64,000 nt of DNA from Owenia fusiformis (lineage: Eukaryota; Annelida; Polychaeta; Sabellida; Oweniidae), in assembly GCA_903813345.2 (NCBI GenBank), contig CAIIXF020000004.1, positions 25,547,985 to 25,611,984 of the forward strand, given 5' to 3'. A program made the translations under genes and the position numbers. Under the pieces are notes generated by a model. That model did not search any database. It was given only the letters and a program-made list of their open reading frames with translations, and was not told the DNA's origin. Below are positions 36,020 through 48,507 of this stretch, in pieces. Position 1 is the first letter of the stretch; the number at the start of each line of letters is the position of its first letter.

Positions 36020-36540
36020 CCCAAAGAACGAAGTTCAAGGGGAATACAGAGAAGCCATTTGTTTGTTCATCTGGCCAGGCGATAACTCAAATACAGTACT
36101 AGTTGATGGATTTGATTCAAATTTTATTGGTTTATGCCTTCTGGGTGTAGAACCTCTGCTCGAGAAGAAGTTATCAAGATGGCCACTCAAATCAAATACT
36201 AGTCCGCAGATTTGGTTCAAATTTTATATGCTGATGCCTAGAGAAAGAGGAGCTTTGCTTTAAGAAGAGGTTTTCAAGATGGCCACTGAATTTAAAAATG
36301 GCCACCATTTTTCGTAAAAATGTAATCTTTGATAACTCAAATATCAGAGGACAGATTTGGTTCAAATTTTATGTACTGATGCCGAGTGACAAAGGAGCTC
36401 TGCTAGAGAAGAAATTTGAAAATGGCCACCATTTTTCATAAAAAACTGTAATCTTTTATAACTCAAAAATGGCTGACATTTATCAAAATGGCCACCATTT
36501 GCCGTTAAAAATGTAATCTTTGATAACCCAGATACCAGTA
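36020..36540. repeat. Degenerate repeats with AAGATGGCCAC and GATAACTCAAAT
   Basis: Four to five irregular copies of a roughly 110-bp unit containing GATTTGGTTCAAATTTTAT, TCAAGATGGCCACTGAA-like and GTAATCTTTGATAACTCAAA motifs. Confidence 0.6.
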
Positions 36541-36545
36541 AACGA

Positions 36546-36607
36546 ATTCTGAATTGTGAAAATGAGAATTTTGCACCCACCTGAGAAAAAATCCTTGGGA
36601 GATCACT
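36546..36607 (-). mobile_element. CAGTGATCTCCC-family MITE fragment
   Basis: CTGAATTGTGAAAATGAGAA through GGGAGATCACTG is the reverse complement of the first about 60 bp of 15534-15735. The rest is missing. Confidence 0.65.
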
Positions 36608-37680
36608 GTATAGTTTTGTGGTGGTGCATGGGTGGCTGGTTAAGGTCTTTTCCTGTCTGTCATTCTCAAAGGGAGTCACATCCTGTCAACCTGTCATGTG
36701 ACCATTTTACTGCCAAGCATGTGACCATAATAAATTAACCAAGAGAAGGAGAACCCCCAGGGTTAAAAAATGATGTATATCTATTATGTAAATCTGTATT
36801 GAGATGACCCACTGTCCTAGTTGGTCCAATTTGACAAACAAAAATGGTGGATTCAAAATTTTCTAATAACGCTTCATATCTGGCGTGTTAACTAATATCA
36901 TTATAGCTTGTCATTTCACATCAAGATAAAGAAATTATAAGGAATATGCTTACATGGATTAAAACATCACAATGACGTGATATATTCAAATACTAAGGGG
37001 TGAGAATTTTCGCAAACAAAGGTGGTACGCAAGAGAAGTAATATGTCTTTCATCGCTAAAGCTCAGGGGTTTTCCCTCCTCTTAACTTACCTAAACATCT
37101 ACCATTTACCATTTCATAAGAAATTAATTTTACATGAACAAACCCGATTAACCTAGTAAACTCCAAAACACATAAAAATATTTCATATAAACTATATTTT
37201 AGCTAAACTTAGTTATTTACAGGTTATGATACAAAGATTAGATATATGGATAATATATGGACAAGTATATGTACTGAACAATACCCAACAGAGTGTGTCA
37301 ACAGCATTCTAGATTATTATTAAAACTTTAACATTATTAAAACCTTAACATTTTTAAAACCTTAACATTTTATCGACCTCTAAATTTTGCTTTCAAGCTG
37401 TAAAAATTGCAAATAATTTTCTGAAATGTATGCTTTTTACTGTCTTACATTGTGACTGTGGTGATTTATCAGATATTGATTCGTTAAAACATTGTTCGTT
37501 TGCAATAGTAAAATGAGACGTATACCAGTATGTATCATTCCAGTACATAATATCCTACATTACAGTCACAATTAAGAAAGAGTGGATATTATATATATTT
37601 TATGCATGAAGCAGAGGTCATAATCACATTAGATATATTTTTTGTTGTATTACATAATTCAAAGCTAATGTATTTAAATT
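36608..37680. other. UBXN7 intron, no feature recognised
   Basis: AT-rich. Searched by eye for the missing UBXN7 UAS exon (expected to begin KLVEW-like) and not found. Confidence 0.4.
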
Positions 37681-37689
37681 CACAAAACA

Positions 37690-38580
37690 TTGGTTAAATA
37701 CTAGTATTCAATATTCTGAACCATCACTTTGGTCAATATACAATATTCTAAACAATCACATTGGTAAAATATTCAATGTTCTAAAGCATCATTTGGGTCA
37801 ATGTACAATATTCTAAACAATCACTTTGGTAAAATACTCAATGCTCTAAATCATCACTTGAGTCAATATACAATATTCTAAACAATCACTTTGGTAAAAT
37901 ATTCAATGTTCTATACCATCACTATGGTCAATGTACAGTATTTTTAACAATCACATTGGTAAAATATTCAATGTATTGAACCATCACTTGGGTCAATATA
38001 CAATATTCTAAACAATCAAATTGGTAAAATACTCAATGTTCTAAACCATCACATGTGTCAATATACAATATTCTAAGCAATCACATTGGTAAAATATTCA
38101 ATATTCCAAACCATCACTTTGGTCAATATACAATATTCTAAACAATCCCATTGGTAAATACTCAATGTTCTAAATCATCACTTGGGTCAATATACAATAT
38201 TCTAAGCAATCACATTGGTAAAATATTCAATGTATTGAACCATCACTTGGGTCAATATACAATATTCTAAACAATCACTTTGTTAAAATACTCAATGTTC
38301 TAAAACACCACATGGGTCAATATACAATACTCTAAACAATCACATTGGTAAAATACTCAATGTTCTAAATCATCACTTGGGTCAATATACAATATTCTAA
38401 ACAATCACATTGGTAAAATATTCAATGTTCTAAATCATCACATTGGTCAATGTACAATATTCTAAACAATTACATTGGTAAAATACTCAACGTTCTAAAT
38501 CATCACTTGGGTCAATGTACAATATTCTATGCAATCACATTGGTAAAATATTTAATATTCTGAAGCATCAATTGTCTTGA
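37690..38580. repeat. 65-bp tandem array, about 13-14 copies
   Basis: AATATTCTAAACAATCACAT starts successive units (for example 38391 and 38456, 65 bp apart). CATTGGTAAAATA and CATCACTTGGGTCAAT alternate inside. Confidence 0.88.
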
Positions 38581-38859
38581 AACATGATTACAAATGCAAA
38601 GTTTTCTAAAGAGCTCTAAATAAAAGATGTACATTTTGACTAAATTTTTTCTAAATTGCTGACAACAGTTGATGAATATGAATGTCTATATATTGTGCAC
38701 CTTATTATCCCAGCAAATGAAGTTTGGTAGGGATATAGCTAAGCCCTTTGTCAGTCTGTTTGTCCATTCATCCATCTTAGTAAGACATTTATTCAGAAAA
38801 GTTTCTCAAATGAAAGTGCTGGCATTTTTTCATGAAAAGTTGACCATAACTTGGATATT

Positions 38860-38915
38860 ACATCCCCAATTTATATTACATCCCCAATCTATATTACATC
38901 CCCAATTTGTCTGGA
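38860..38915. repeat. 18-bp repeat ATTACATCCCCAATTTAT
   Basis: Three consecutive copies. Confidence 0.7.
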
Positions 38916-39121
38916 TTTTAAGTCATGATAGAGAGGAGATGAAAATGAAACAGTACAAATGCCTTGGCATTTCTATCTTGAAATGAAAATGAGGAGTTAT
39001 TTGATTGATGAAATATGTTTTGTTTAATGGGATTGACCACTCAATTAAGTTGCTGATTTTCTCGTTGATTACATTGAAATATTGTGGAAAGTCTATTGCA
39101 TTTTGTTTCCCGATCTTGATA

Positions 39122-39300
39122 CAGTGAAACATGTTCAGTGGAACACCTGTAAAGTGGAACAACTATGTGAGTGGAACACTTTTCAGAGCCCCAGAGCCAA
39201 TTGACTTAATGTTAAATGAACCTCTATATGTAAAACACCTCTGCTAGTGGAACATTTTTCATAGTCCCAGAGTTCAATGTTAAATTACATTTAGAAAGAT
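39122..39300. mobile_element. Pogo-type element fragment
   Basis: TA then CAGTGAAACATGTTCAGTGG, and several GTGGAACAC(C/T) motifs as at 1-110. The right end is not clear. Confidence 0.5.
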
Positions 39301-39394
39301 GAAGGGGAGGTCAGTCATTCTGAAATGTACTCATGAAATATGTTGGGATGGCATGTAGACATTGACTTATCTCTCATTGAGCTAGTTATTTCAA

Positions 39395-39950
39395 TAGAAT
39401 GTCAAATGAATGTTCAATATCACTGGAATTGTCCTGGCAATTAAAATATGAAAGAACTATACTGTTTTTAATGTTGCATATATGAACATGAATTTCCCTT
39501 TGGTCTATTTCAATAGAATATCAAGTGAAAGTTCAATATCACTGGAATTGTCGTGTCAATTAAAACATGAAAGAAGTATACTGTTGAGAGATAGTTGTTA
39601 ATGTTGCATATATGAACATGAATTTCCCTTTGGTCTATTTCAATAGAATATCAAGTGAAAGTTCAATATCACTGGAATTGTCCTGTCAATTAAAACATGA
39701 AAGAACTATACTGTTGAGGTGAATAAACCCATGGAGCACACCACGTCTCGAACTCGCAACCTCGTGGTTACGGCACCCAATCGCCTAGCCTGAACGTGCT
39801 GGCGCCTAAGCCCTCTCGGCCAACTCGACAACCCCAAAAAAAGTTGTTTTGTTAGTCGATCTGACTAGGGGCAGCTGATGTTAACGCTCAAGAGAGATAC
39901 TTGTTAATGTTGCATATATGAACATAAATTTCTCTTGGTCTATTTCTTCA
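39395..39950. repeat. About 140-bp tandem repeat interrupted by a SINE
   Basis: Three to four copies of a unit with TTCAATATCACTGGAATTGT, GAACTATACTGTTGAG and AACATGAATTTCCCTTTGGT. The third copy is split at 39718/39893 by a tRNA-derived insertion. Confidence 0.75.
39719..39892 (-). mobile_element. tRNA-derived SINE
   Basis: Read on the minus strand, TTGGCCGAGAGG (39823-39812) is a good A box and GCGAGTTCGAGAC (39757-39745) a B box. The long variable-arm-like segment between them resembles a class II (Leu/Ser-type) tRNA. A roughly 60-bp leader precedes it. It interrupts a tandem-repeat copy cleanly, which shows it inserted. A functional tRNA is unlikely, since the stems are poor. Confidence 0.65.
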
Positions 39951-40020
39951 TCTTGGGGTTAGATATCATCACATCTTTGCTAGAATTCCAGCATTTTGAT
40001 AGGTTATGTACTACCAATTG

Positions 40021-41190
40021 GTAAAATACATCATAAGGAATGTCCCTAATGACATTGCACTCAGAGTCATGTTATCATAAGGAATGTCCTTAATGACATT
40101 GCACTCAGAGTCATGTTATCATAAGGAATGTCCTTAATGACATTGCACTTAGAGTCATGTTATCAGAAGGAATGTCCTTAATGATATTGCACTCAGAGTC
40201 ATGTTATCATAAGGAATGTCCTTAACGATATTGCACTCCGAGTCATGTTATCATAAGGAATGTCCTTAATGATATTGCACTCAGAGTCATGTTATTATAA
40301 GGAATGTGCTTAATGATATTGCACTCAGAGTCATGTTATCATAAGGAATGTCCTTTATGACATTGCACTCAGAGTCATGTTATCATAAGGAATGTCCTTA
40401 ATGATATAGCACTCAGAGTCATGTTTTCATAAGGAATGTCCTTAATGATATTGCACTCAGAGTCATGTTATCATAAGGAATGTCCCTAATGACATTGCAC
40501 TCAGAGTCATGTTATCATAAGGAATGTCCCTAATGACATTGCACTCAGAGTCATGTTATCATAAGGAATGTCCTTAATGATATTGCACTCAGAGTCATGC
40601 TATTATAAGGAATATCCTTAATGATATTGCACTCAGAGTCATGTCATCATAAGGAATGTCCTTAATGATATTGCAATCAGAGTCATGTTATCAGAAGGAA
40701 TATCCTTAATGATATTATAATCAGAGTCATGTTATCAGAAGGAATGTCCTTAATGACATTGCACTCAGAGTTATGTTATCATAAGGAATGTCATTAATGA
40801 CATTGCACTCAGAGTTATGTCATCATAAGGAATGTCCTTAATGATATTGCAGTCAGAGTCATGTTATCATAAGGAATGTCCTTAATGACATTGCACTCAG
40901 AGTCATGTCATCATAAGGAATGTCCTTAATGACATTGCACTCGGAGTTATGTTATCATAAGGAATGTCCTTAATGATATTGCACTTAGAGTCATGTTATC
41001 AGAAAGAATGTCCTTAATGACATTGCACTCAGAGTCATGTTATCAAAAGGAATGTCCTTAATGATGTTGCTCTCAGAGTCATGTCATCATAAGGAATGTC
41101 CTTAATGATATTGCAATCAGAGTCATGTCCTTAATGATATTGCACTCAGAGTCATGTTATCAGAAGGAATGTCTTTAATGATATAGACCA
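40021..41190. repeat. 44-bp satellite-like array, about 26 copies
   Basis: ATAAGGAATGTCCTTAATGA-TATTGCACTCAGAGTCATGTTATC repeats with few differences. Units differ mainly at TATT/CATT and a few positions. It lies 330 bp before the assembly gap. Confidence 0.92.
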
Positions 41191-41344
41191 TATAATAGTA
41201 AAACAAATATTTTTCATTTTTATGTTCAGATTTTAGGCACTACATGTTCACCATACAAAAATAATTAAAAGATGGACAAAGTTATTTCCCACATAGAATG
41301 AAATATTTGCGAATTATTGACAAATTGACAAATTCAGCTTCCTG

Positions 41345-41460
41345 CATTTGGTTCATGAATATTTTTGAATTATATGAATATTCATAAATTATATGAATGT
41401 TCATGAATTATATGAATATTCATGAATTATTATGAATATTCATGAATTATTATAAGTTTC
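41345..41460. repeat. AT-rich palindromic repeat ATGAATATTCATGAATTAT
   Basis: Tandem copies of self-complementary TGAATATTCA and TTCATGAA. Able to form cruciforms; directly left of the gap. Confidence 0.75.
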
Positions 41461-41514
41461 ATCTTTGAGGAATGACACATGTTCATTATTATCTTGATTT
41501 GTTATTCTAGTTTT

Positions 41515-42014
41515 NNNNNNNNNNNNNNNNNNNNNNNNNNNNNNNNNNNNNNNNNNNNNNNNNNNNNNNNNNNNNNNNNNNNNNNNNNNNNNNNNNNNNN
41601 NNNNNNNNNNNNNNNNNNNNNNNNNNNNNNNNNNNNNNNNNNNNNNNNNNNNNNNNNNNNNNNNNNNNNNNNNNNNNNNNNNNNNNNNNNNNNNNNNNNN
41701 NNNNNNNNNNNNNNNNNNNNNNNNNNNNNNNNNNNNNNNNNNNNNNNNNNNNNNNNNNNNNNNNNNNNNNNNNNNNNNNNNNNNNNNNNNNNNNNNNNNN
41801 NNNNNNNNNNNNNNNNNNNNNNNNNNNNNNNNNNNNNNNNNNNNNNNNNNNNNNNNNNNNNNNNNNNNNNNNNNNNNNNNNNNNNNNNNNNNNNNNNNNN
41901 NNNNNNNNNNNNNNNNNNNNNNNNNNNNNNNNNNNNNNNNNNNNNNNNNNNNNNNNNNNNNNNNNNNNNNNNNNNNNNNNNNNNNNNNNNNNNNNNNNNN
42001 NNNNNNNNNNNNNN
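41515..42014. other. Assembly gap (500 N)
   Basis: Exactly 500 N, so probably a fixed-size placeholder. It sits beside satellite and palindromic DNA, and inside the UBXN7 intron region where an exon is missing. Confidence 0.98.
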
Positions 42015-43204
42015 TGTTTTAAATTCAAATAAAACCGTTAACCCGTGCCGGTCCAGCTTTTGACCCGTGCCGGTCAATTTTCGTTAGCTGCGTATACTAA
42101 GGGTGGGAAAGGGGCACAAATATGTGTGCGAAAAAATTGGGCCAAATTTTGAAAAATAATGCCCAAATTCGAAAAACAATGCACAGTTTTTTAATCTTAA
42201 TTGCCCAGTGAATTTGGGGAAGAGCAAGTTTTTCTTCAAGGAAGCAAAAAGGTAGGTCCACATTTTTTTTAGGAGATATCAGGGGGGGGGGGCTCGTACA
42301 GGCCTGACATTTTACTCTTCCTATATATATGAAGCTACAAACAGCTGATCAAGTTGAGTTATTTGTAAACATTGAAATAGTTGAACTTCTGCACTAGAGA
42401 CATCTATACATCATGATGAAAGTTTTTCTCTCTGAAGTCTGACAAGTTTTTTTATTTATGTTGACCATTAAATTAAGGAAGGAGTACTCATTGTATATGT
42501 ATTGTCAGAACTGTTATCGTTCAGTGTAACACTTTCATAACTATAATTGCTATACGCATGCGCAGAATAAATGTGTAACGTTTGTAGTATTATCGCCCAC
42601 AAATATATTGTTCTGTTAAACTTATTATCTGAATAACTTCATCAAAAGTCACGAGAATACGTAACATATTCTGTCACATGACAACATTACTTGGAAACAC
42701 AATCGATCCGTAATCGACACCTTGGTAGTTCCCTTGACAATTTGCCATATAAGGTAATAAAGGTGGTCTTTAGGTCATGTGACCGATCCACTGGTGTTTG
42801 CCTGGAATAAGGAACAAAGACACCACTTTTGTGGGGGGGGGGGGGGTCTTTGTAAAAATTCTGAATGTACAAATCTCTTAGCCTATTAAAATATAGGAAA
42901 TGTAATGATCGATCCCTCAGTAAAACATGACAGGTCTACATTTCCTGCAGTGTGGCATTCTGGGATAGAGCATGACTTGAAAGAAAATAAATCAAAATCT
43001 ATCAACTCAAGTTTTTCAATTAATCTAGCCTGAGATTTATAAAGCTTTTTATATGTCAAATAGATGCTTGTTTGCACATGAATACATAGAATTTTCTCTA
43101 ATCAGTGCAAGGTGACATTGCACTTTTAAACCACAAACTGACTGAACGATCAGCATAAAGGTTTATAAAACAGATATTGAATTTTTAGAAAGAAACTATA
43201 AAAA
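42015..43204. other. No gene recognised
   Basis: Includes a tandem ACCCGTGCCGGTC pair at 42039-42081 and G-runs at 42284 and 42834. No exon seen. Confidence 0.4.
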
Positions 43205-44664
43205 ATGGAGAGCAAAAGAGAAGATTTTAAGAGCTCCTTCTGCCAGCCTTGGGAAGGTGGAGATATAATCCTTATAAGTGATACTGATGAAAGGGTATAT
43301 GCTTCAAAATCTGTTTTAGAAATTGCATCACCAGTTTTTAAAACTATGTTCAACTCAGACTTCCTGGAAAAGACAAAAACAGAAATTCCGCTACCAGGAA
43401 AAACTACAGAGGACCTGGTTTGCTTCATGGAAGCCATACATCCCCTTACGTGGATAGATATTACTGGTAAAGAATCATTATGGTTTATGTGACTCATGTT
43501 ATATAGTTTTTCTGTTTTCCTTGTTATAGTTCCTTGAATGTGCTGTCTTAAACTGTACATTTGATTTTTTTATTTTGTTTGACCTCTGGTCATAAGAAGT
43601 TCTCTACATGAATGCAAAAATACAATGTTGGAATTTAAGGTTAGGGTGCATGATGGGAAATTTTCTGCATTCCTCAATTGAATCACATGTTATTTTTCAA
43701 ACGAGAATCACTCCTTATTCCCCACATTGTCTATATCTTCCAGTTTTGCACAAAGAGTGTACTTATGTGCCTAGAAAAGATTTGTGAGAAGAATGTTTTG
43801 ATTAAGTGTATAAAAAACAAGAAAATTAAGTGAAAAAATTTAGAAAATTTTCAGAAATATTTGCATTCGCAGTAACGTTGTGAAAAACATTGCCAGCTTA
43901 AAGTCTCCAATATCTGGCCTACCTGTCCACCCTTCACTTTGACTTTGATATTACCATTGGATGATGATGCTTTAAAAAATGGAATAGACCAAAAAGTTAA
44001 AAATATTCTTCAAAATAAAACCTATATGCTTAATTCCAAAATAATTCTTATTATAATAATAGTTATGTATGCTATTTACGATAAAATCTAGAAATTATAA
44101 TTCAATTGTATTTTACTTTCAGAGGCAAATATTGATGTTTTATTACGCCTGAGTGATGAATACCAGGTTGACAAGCTGATGAAAAAATGCAAAAAATACC
44201 TATCTGCTGAAAAGCCAAGCCTGGAGAACTTTATTCGAGCAAATGAATATGAATTTGAAGATGTCAAAAAGGACAATCTAGACTTTCTGATCTCTGAACC
44301 AATGTTTACAACCCTAGAAGCACATCCATGGTTTCCACGGTTACAGCAGAATCATCTTATGGAAATAATGAGGAAGAAATTAGCTATGTTGGAATTTACA
44401 ATCTGTGCAACATCAAAACCATTTGATGATGGGGCTATTCTCTTAAAAAGGAAAACAAGAGAGCTAGATCAAGTCCCATCACTCAAGTGTTCAAGTTATT
44501 TTTCGACAAATCAATATGAATGTTCAAATAGGTTGTCGACTACCAATAAACTAGGACTGTGTGATCATGGAAAAGAGGATCTTAACAAAAAGATGAAAAT
44601 GATTCATGTAAAATGCAATAAGGAATTTGGTGCAACATCAATTCATCATTACAATAAAGTGTAA
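43205..44664 (+). CDS. BTB/POZ-domain protein (2 exons)
   Basis: Exons 43205-43466 and 44123-44664 join in phase (ACT G / AG GCA) to 804 nt, 267 aa. Residues about 17-90 are a BTB/POZ fold: GGDIILI, VYASKSVLEIASPVFKTMF, a basic/acidic segment and EIPLPGKTTEDL. After the junction, LLRLSDEYQVDKLMKKC is the helix pair that usually ends BTB or begins a BACK-like region. The C-terminal 150 residues are basic and Cys-rich, with no domain I recognise. No MATH or Kelch repeats are seen. BTB proteins of this form often act as dimeric cullin-3 substrate adaptors; that role is inferred. It lies within the UBXN7 intron on the same strand. The start ATG is preceded by A-rich sequence and the stop is TAA. 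Confidence 0.85.
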
Positions 44665-45541
44665 TTGGTAGGTTCACTATAGGTTCACTTTTGGTTAAAT
44701 CTAGGTGCTCTATTCATGTATGTAACACATTGGCCGAAAACATTATAAGGGGTAACAAAATTTCAAGGAGCATAATATACATGTACATCTGACCTATAGC
44801 CTTTATATTCCTTATGATCAAAAATATAACATCTCCAATTCCAAAAGTCTGCTACTACTCTAGGGGCGAGAAGGAAAATTCTCAATAAATGGTGTATAGT
44901 TGGTTTGGCACCATTTTCAGTTAGGGGAGAGTCTTGGATGAAACTTCCACCTAGGTGATAGCTTCACAGAGTGGTAGGAAGTTCTTTTTTTGAAGACTTC
45001 GCCCCCTACCCCCCAAAAACACCCCACCCCGGGGAAAAAAATTGTTCACACTAAATAACCTTAGATATTTTGATTTTTGTAAGTGACATACATAGATATT
45101 ATATATATCAATCATTTGCAGTATAATTGATGCTGATTTCTCCAAAGAAAATTGAATATTAGTACAAAGTGTGTATCCCAGGGGGCAAATTCGTGACCCA
45201 TTTTGTTACTATTTTGATCCTAACTTTTCAATTTGACACTGTAAGAGGTTGAAAAAATTCATGTGAAGTGCCCAATGGCAGAGTTAGTAACCCTGAAATA
45301 TGCAAAGCCATTGAAAAGGTAGGAGCTGAGAAAAAAATTGTAGATTTTTCGAAAAATTTGACATTTTTGACAGTTGGAATTTGTGTATGACTATAGCTGA
45401 CCCCTATAGTTTCTAGATCCATCCCTCTATGATGATATTTATGGTTTTATAGTGTGGAACTAAGATGTAAAACATAATTTAGATGGGTTTTAAGGAAATT
45501 AAAGGTTTTAAACAAGTCCAAAATTTGAAATATTGTAAATA

Positions 45542-46802
45542 CAGTAAAACCTGTATATCTGAACACCTGGCTAATCCGAACACCTTCCAATTTGAACACT
45601 TTTTTTCGGTCCCATTTTTTCCTCCCATTGACTCCCATGTTAAAAAAACCTTGAAATCTGAACACCTCCTAATTTGAACAGTGAACAACCAGATTTGAAA
45701 AAGTGACCTGTCTAATCTGAACATTTTTATCAGAAATCAAATGTCTGGACATTTCAATTAAAGCCACATATTGAGTCAGTGTTATAGTTGTTATTTATCT
45801 ACATATATACAAATGCAATCAAAGAACCAATCGTCCTAATTAACTTATTTAGTCTCAGTGACATCCCTAATTTGTGGAAAACAACAGGATGTTTTGGAAA
45901 GGTGTGAATACAGGAGTTAATTGGTTTATCCTATTAGAAAAGAACTGAATGTTTTATTTTTGGATTAAGAGAAAGGTGTGAATCAAGAAGATAATTGATT
46001 TATAATTATTTGAAATTACCTGGATGTTTTTGATTTGGATTAAGAGAAAGGTGAGAGTCTGGGAGATAATTGGTTTATCCTTATTGTAAATTAACTGGAT
46101 GTTTTTGATTTGGATTATGAACAGGTCTTAACTGTTTTATATCCCATGGGTCTGTTATGATAGCTAAGATTCAATCAGTAAATGTTTTATAATCACAAAG
46201 ACAACACAGACGCCATTTGCAGACACGATTATATCATGAGAAGGAGAAAAAATCCAACTTCGTAATATTCGCATACATCTGACATCCTGAATGCCCTTGA
46301 TATTTTGAAGGATTATACATCATCTCGAATGAACACTCATGAAAAATTATTTTTACTTGAAGAGGATATCTACTCAAATATTGCTAATGCTAAAAGTGCC
46401 AAGAAACAAACAACAATGAAGGACTTTTTCAAGCAAAAGTAAAGCAGTGCTATATAACCATAATATGGGATAAGCCATTTGATAAGCATAAGATTTCGTA
46501 CGAGACTATCATATACTTTTACAGTGTACTACAAAGTTTTTGCCAAAATATAAGTTATTTTTACTAAAATGATGAAATTGTTCAAAATATAAATAAAACA
46601 TAGCATATAGGCTATAGGTCTATTGTAGAATTAACTCATCAACAACATGTATTGTTTTCTGACTTAGTATTAAGCGTTCAATATAGTGCACTGAACAATG
46701 AAAACCCCCCCCCGACCAACAAAATCCTCGAAATTTGAACACCTGCCAATTTGAACGCTTTTAGCTGGTCCCATGGGTGTTCGGATTAGACAGGTTTTAC
46801 TG
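45542..46802 (+). mobile_element. 1261-bp pogo-like DNA transposon remnant
   Basis: CAGTAAAACCTG (45542-45553) and CAGGTTTTACTG (46791-46802) are perfect inverted termini. TA lies at both sides (45540-45541 and 46803-46804). Sub-terminal GAACACC motifs occur at both ends. It splits one 182-bp unit of the foldback left arm, so it inserted after the arm formed. The internal part keeps only the 3' end of a transposase-like ORF. Termini of this form with TA duplication are typical of the pogo/Tigger branch. Confidence 0.82.
46275..46442 (+). pseudogene. Pogo/Tigger-type transposase C-terminus
   Basis: A 55-codon open segment ending TAA contains ALDILKDY and finishes KKQTTMKDFFKQK. The KQTT-x-x-x-FF ending is common in pogo/Tigger/jerky transposases. 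Upstream DDE regions are deleted, so this is a non-autonomous remnant. Confidence 0.6.
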
Positions 46803-47502
46803 TATAAGGTTTCAAATTTACGAATTCCAGGTATAGCCATGGCTGACCCCTATAGTTTCTAGATCCATCCCTCTATGATGATATTTATGGTTTTGTTGTG
46901 TGGAACTAATATGTAAAACATAATTTAGATGGGTTTTAAGGAAGTTTAAGGTTTTTAACAACTCCAAAATTTGAAAAATTGTAAATATAAGGTTTCAAAT
47001 TTACGAATTTCAGGTATAGCCATGGCTGACCCTTATGGTTTTTCCATCCATACCTCTATGATTAAATATACAGTTTTAGAGTGTGGCACTAAGATTTAAC
47101 ATATCCAAAATGCATTTTAAGGAAGTTTACGGTGAAGAATTGTAAATGTTAGGTTTCAAATTTATGAATTTCAGGTATAGCCAAAGATGATATGGTTTTC
47201 ACATCTATACCTCAGTGATGAAATATATAGTTTTAGAGTGTTTAACTAAAATGTGAAAGATACCTAAGATGAGTTTTAAGGAAGTTTAAGGTTTTAAACA
47301 AGTGAAAAATTTGAAAAATTGAGAAATATCAGGTCTCAAATTCACGTTATTCAGGTTCAGCCTTGAATGAGCCCAGATAATCGAAGTTTATGAGCATAAT
47401 AGTGTCAACTATGATATCATAGCTTAGAGACCAGGTAAAGAATATATACCTGTTGTAACAATTAGTCTGCTGCATATAAATGGAGTGAAAAGTCATGAAC
47501 TA

Positions 47503-47996
47503 CAGTAAAATCTCTCTAATCTGAATGCTATTTGGACCAGCTAAAAGCGTTCTAATTAGAACTGTTTGAATTTTGAGGTTTTTAAATCTGCAATATTCTG
47601 GATTTTGAAGAAATATGAATGTATTCTCAATGAAAAATATCAATAAATATTAATAATATAAATAATGACCACATAAAAAGCTTAATAGCATCCAAAATCC
47701 AATTCAAAAGTTTTGATATCATAACAATTCGGTGTTAAACTGACAATATTTGATCAATTTTGTAAGAAATATGTGATATTTGGTAAAAAGAGTTCAAGTT
47801 AAACAGGTTAATTTTTCAAATATGAGTGTTCACTGTTCGAATTAAGAGTTGTTCAGATTTCAATTATTAAACATAGGAGTCAATGGGAGGGAAAATTGGA
47901 CTGGGAAAAGTGTTCAGATTGGTTGGTGTTCAGATTAGTCAGGTGTTGGGATGATTGGTAGGTGTTCACAATAGTCAGATGTTGGGATATACAGGA
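47503..47996. mobile_element. Decayed pogo-like element in the foldback centre
   Basis: TA then CAGTAAAATCTCTCTAATCT at the left. The right half contains repeated GTGTTCAGATT(G/A) motifs, ending near a weak ATACAGGATATA. No ORF. Confidence 0.55.
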
Positions 47997-48507
47997 TATA
48001 TATCATTTATACAAGATGACGAACTAGAACTACTGTACTAGGTGCCTTTGATAATTTTTACCACAATGTTAATACTATGTCAGGAAAGTAAGCACCCATG
48101 ACACTGTGCTTGTACAACTTAAAAATCAACAACACTTTAACATTTGATAAAGATGTCTACCAAATGAGTAATCCACATGAATTCAAATACAAGCACTTGG
48201 CATGCTATTCCCTATGATGCTATTTATAGATCAAATCTAGTAAAGGAGCCCAAAGAATAGATTTCATATTTGACTCCTAGTAGTCTCCATCAGTAAAGGA
48301 TTCTGAAAGAATGCGAAGAATGGATGCTTCCCCTATTGAACTTTAATCCAAAGAAGAAATTACACCATTACCTAAAAATATGAATACCTTTTGGCCAAGT
48401 AATATAAGACAAATTTTCAAAGATTGCAAAGAATTTCAATAAGCAGCATTCTAAAAGTGTGCCAAATGTCAAGATTGTTTTAAGTGGAACTATTGGAGAG
48501 AACTCAA

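Noticed and set aside
40021-41190. Regularly spaced repeats that might suggest a CRISPR array
   Set aside because: Units are contiguous with no unique spacers, and the genome is eukaryotic.
41479-42077. Long ORFs crossing the N run on both strands
   Set aside because: They consist of undetermined bases and have no real sequence.
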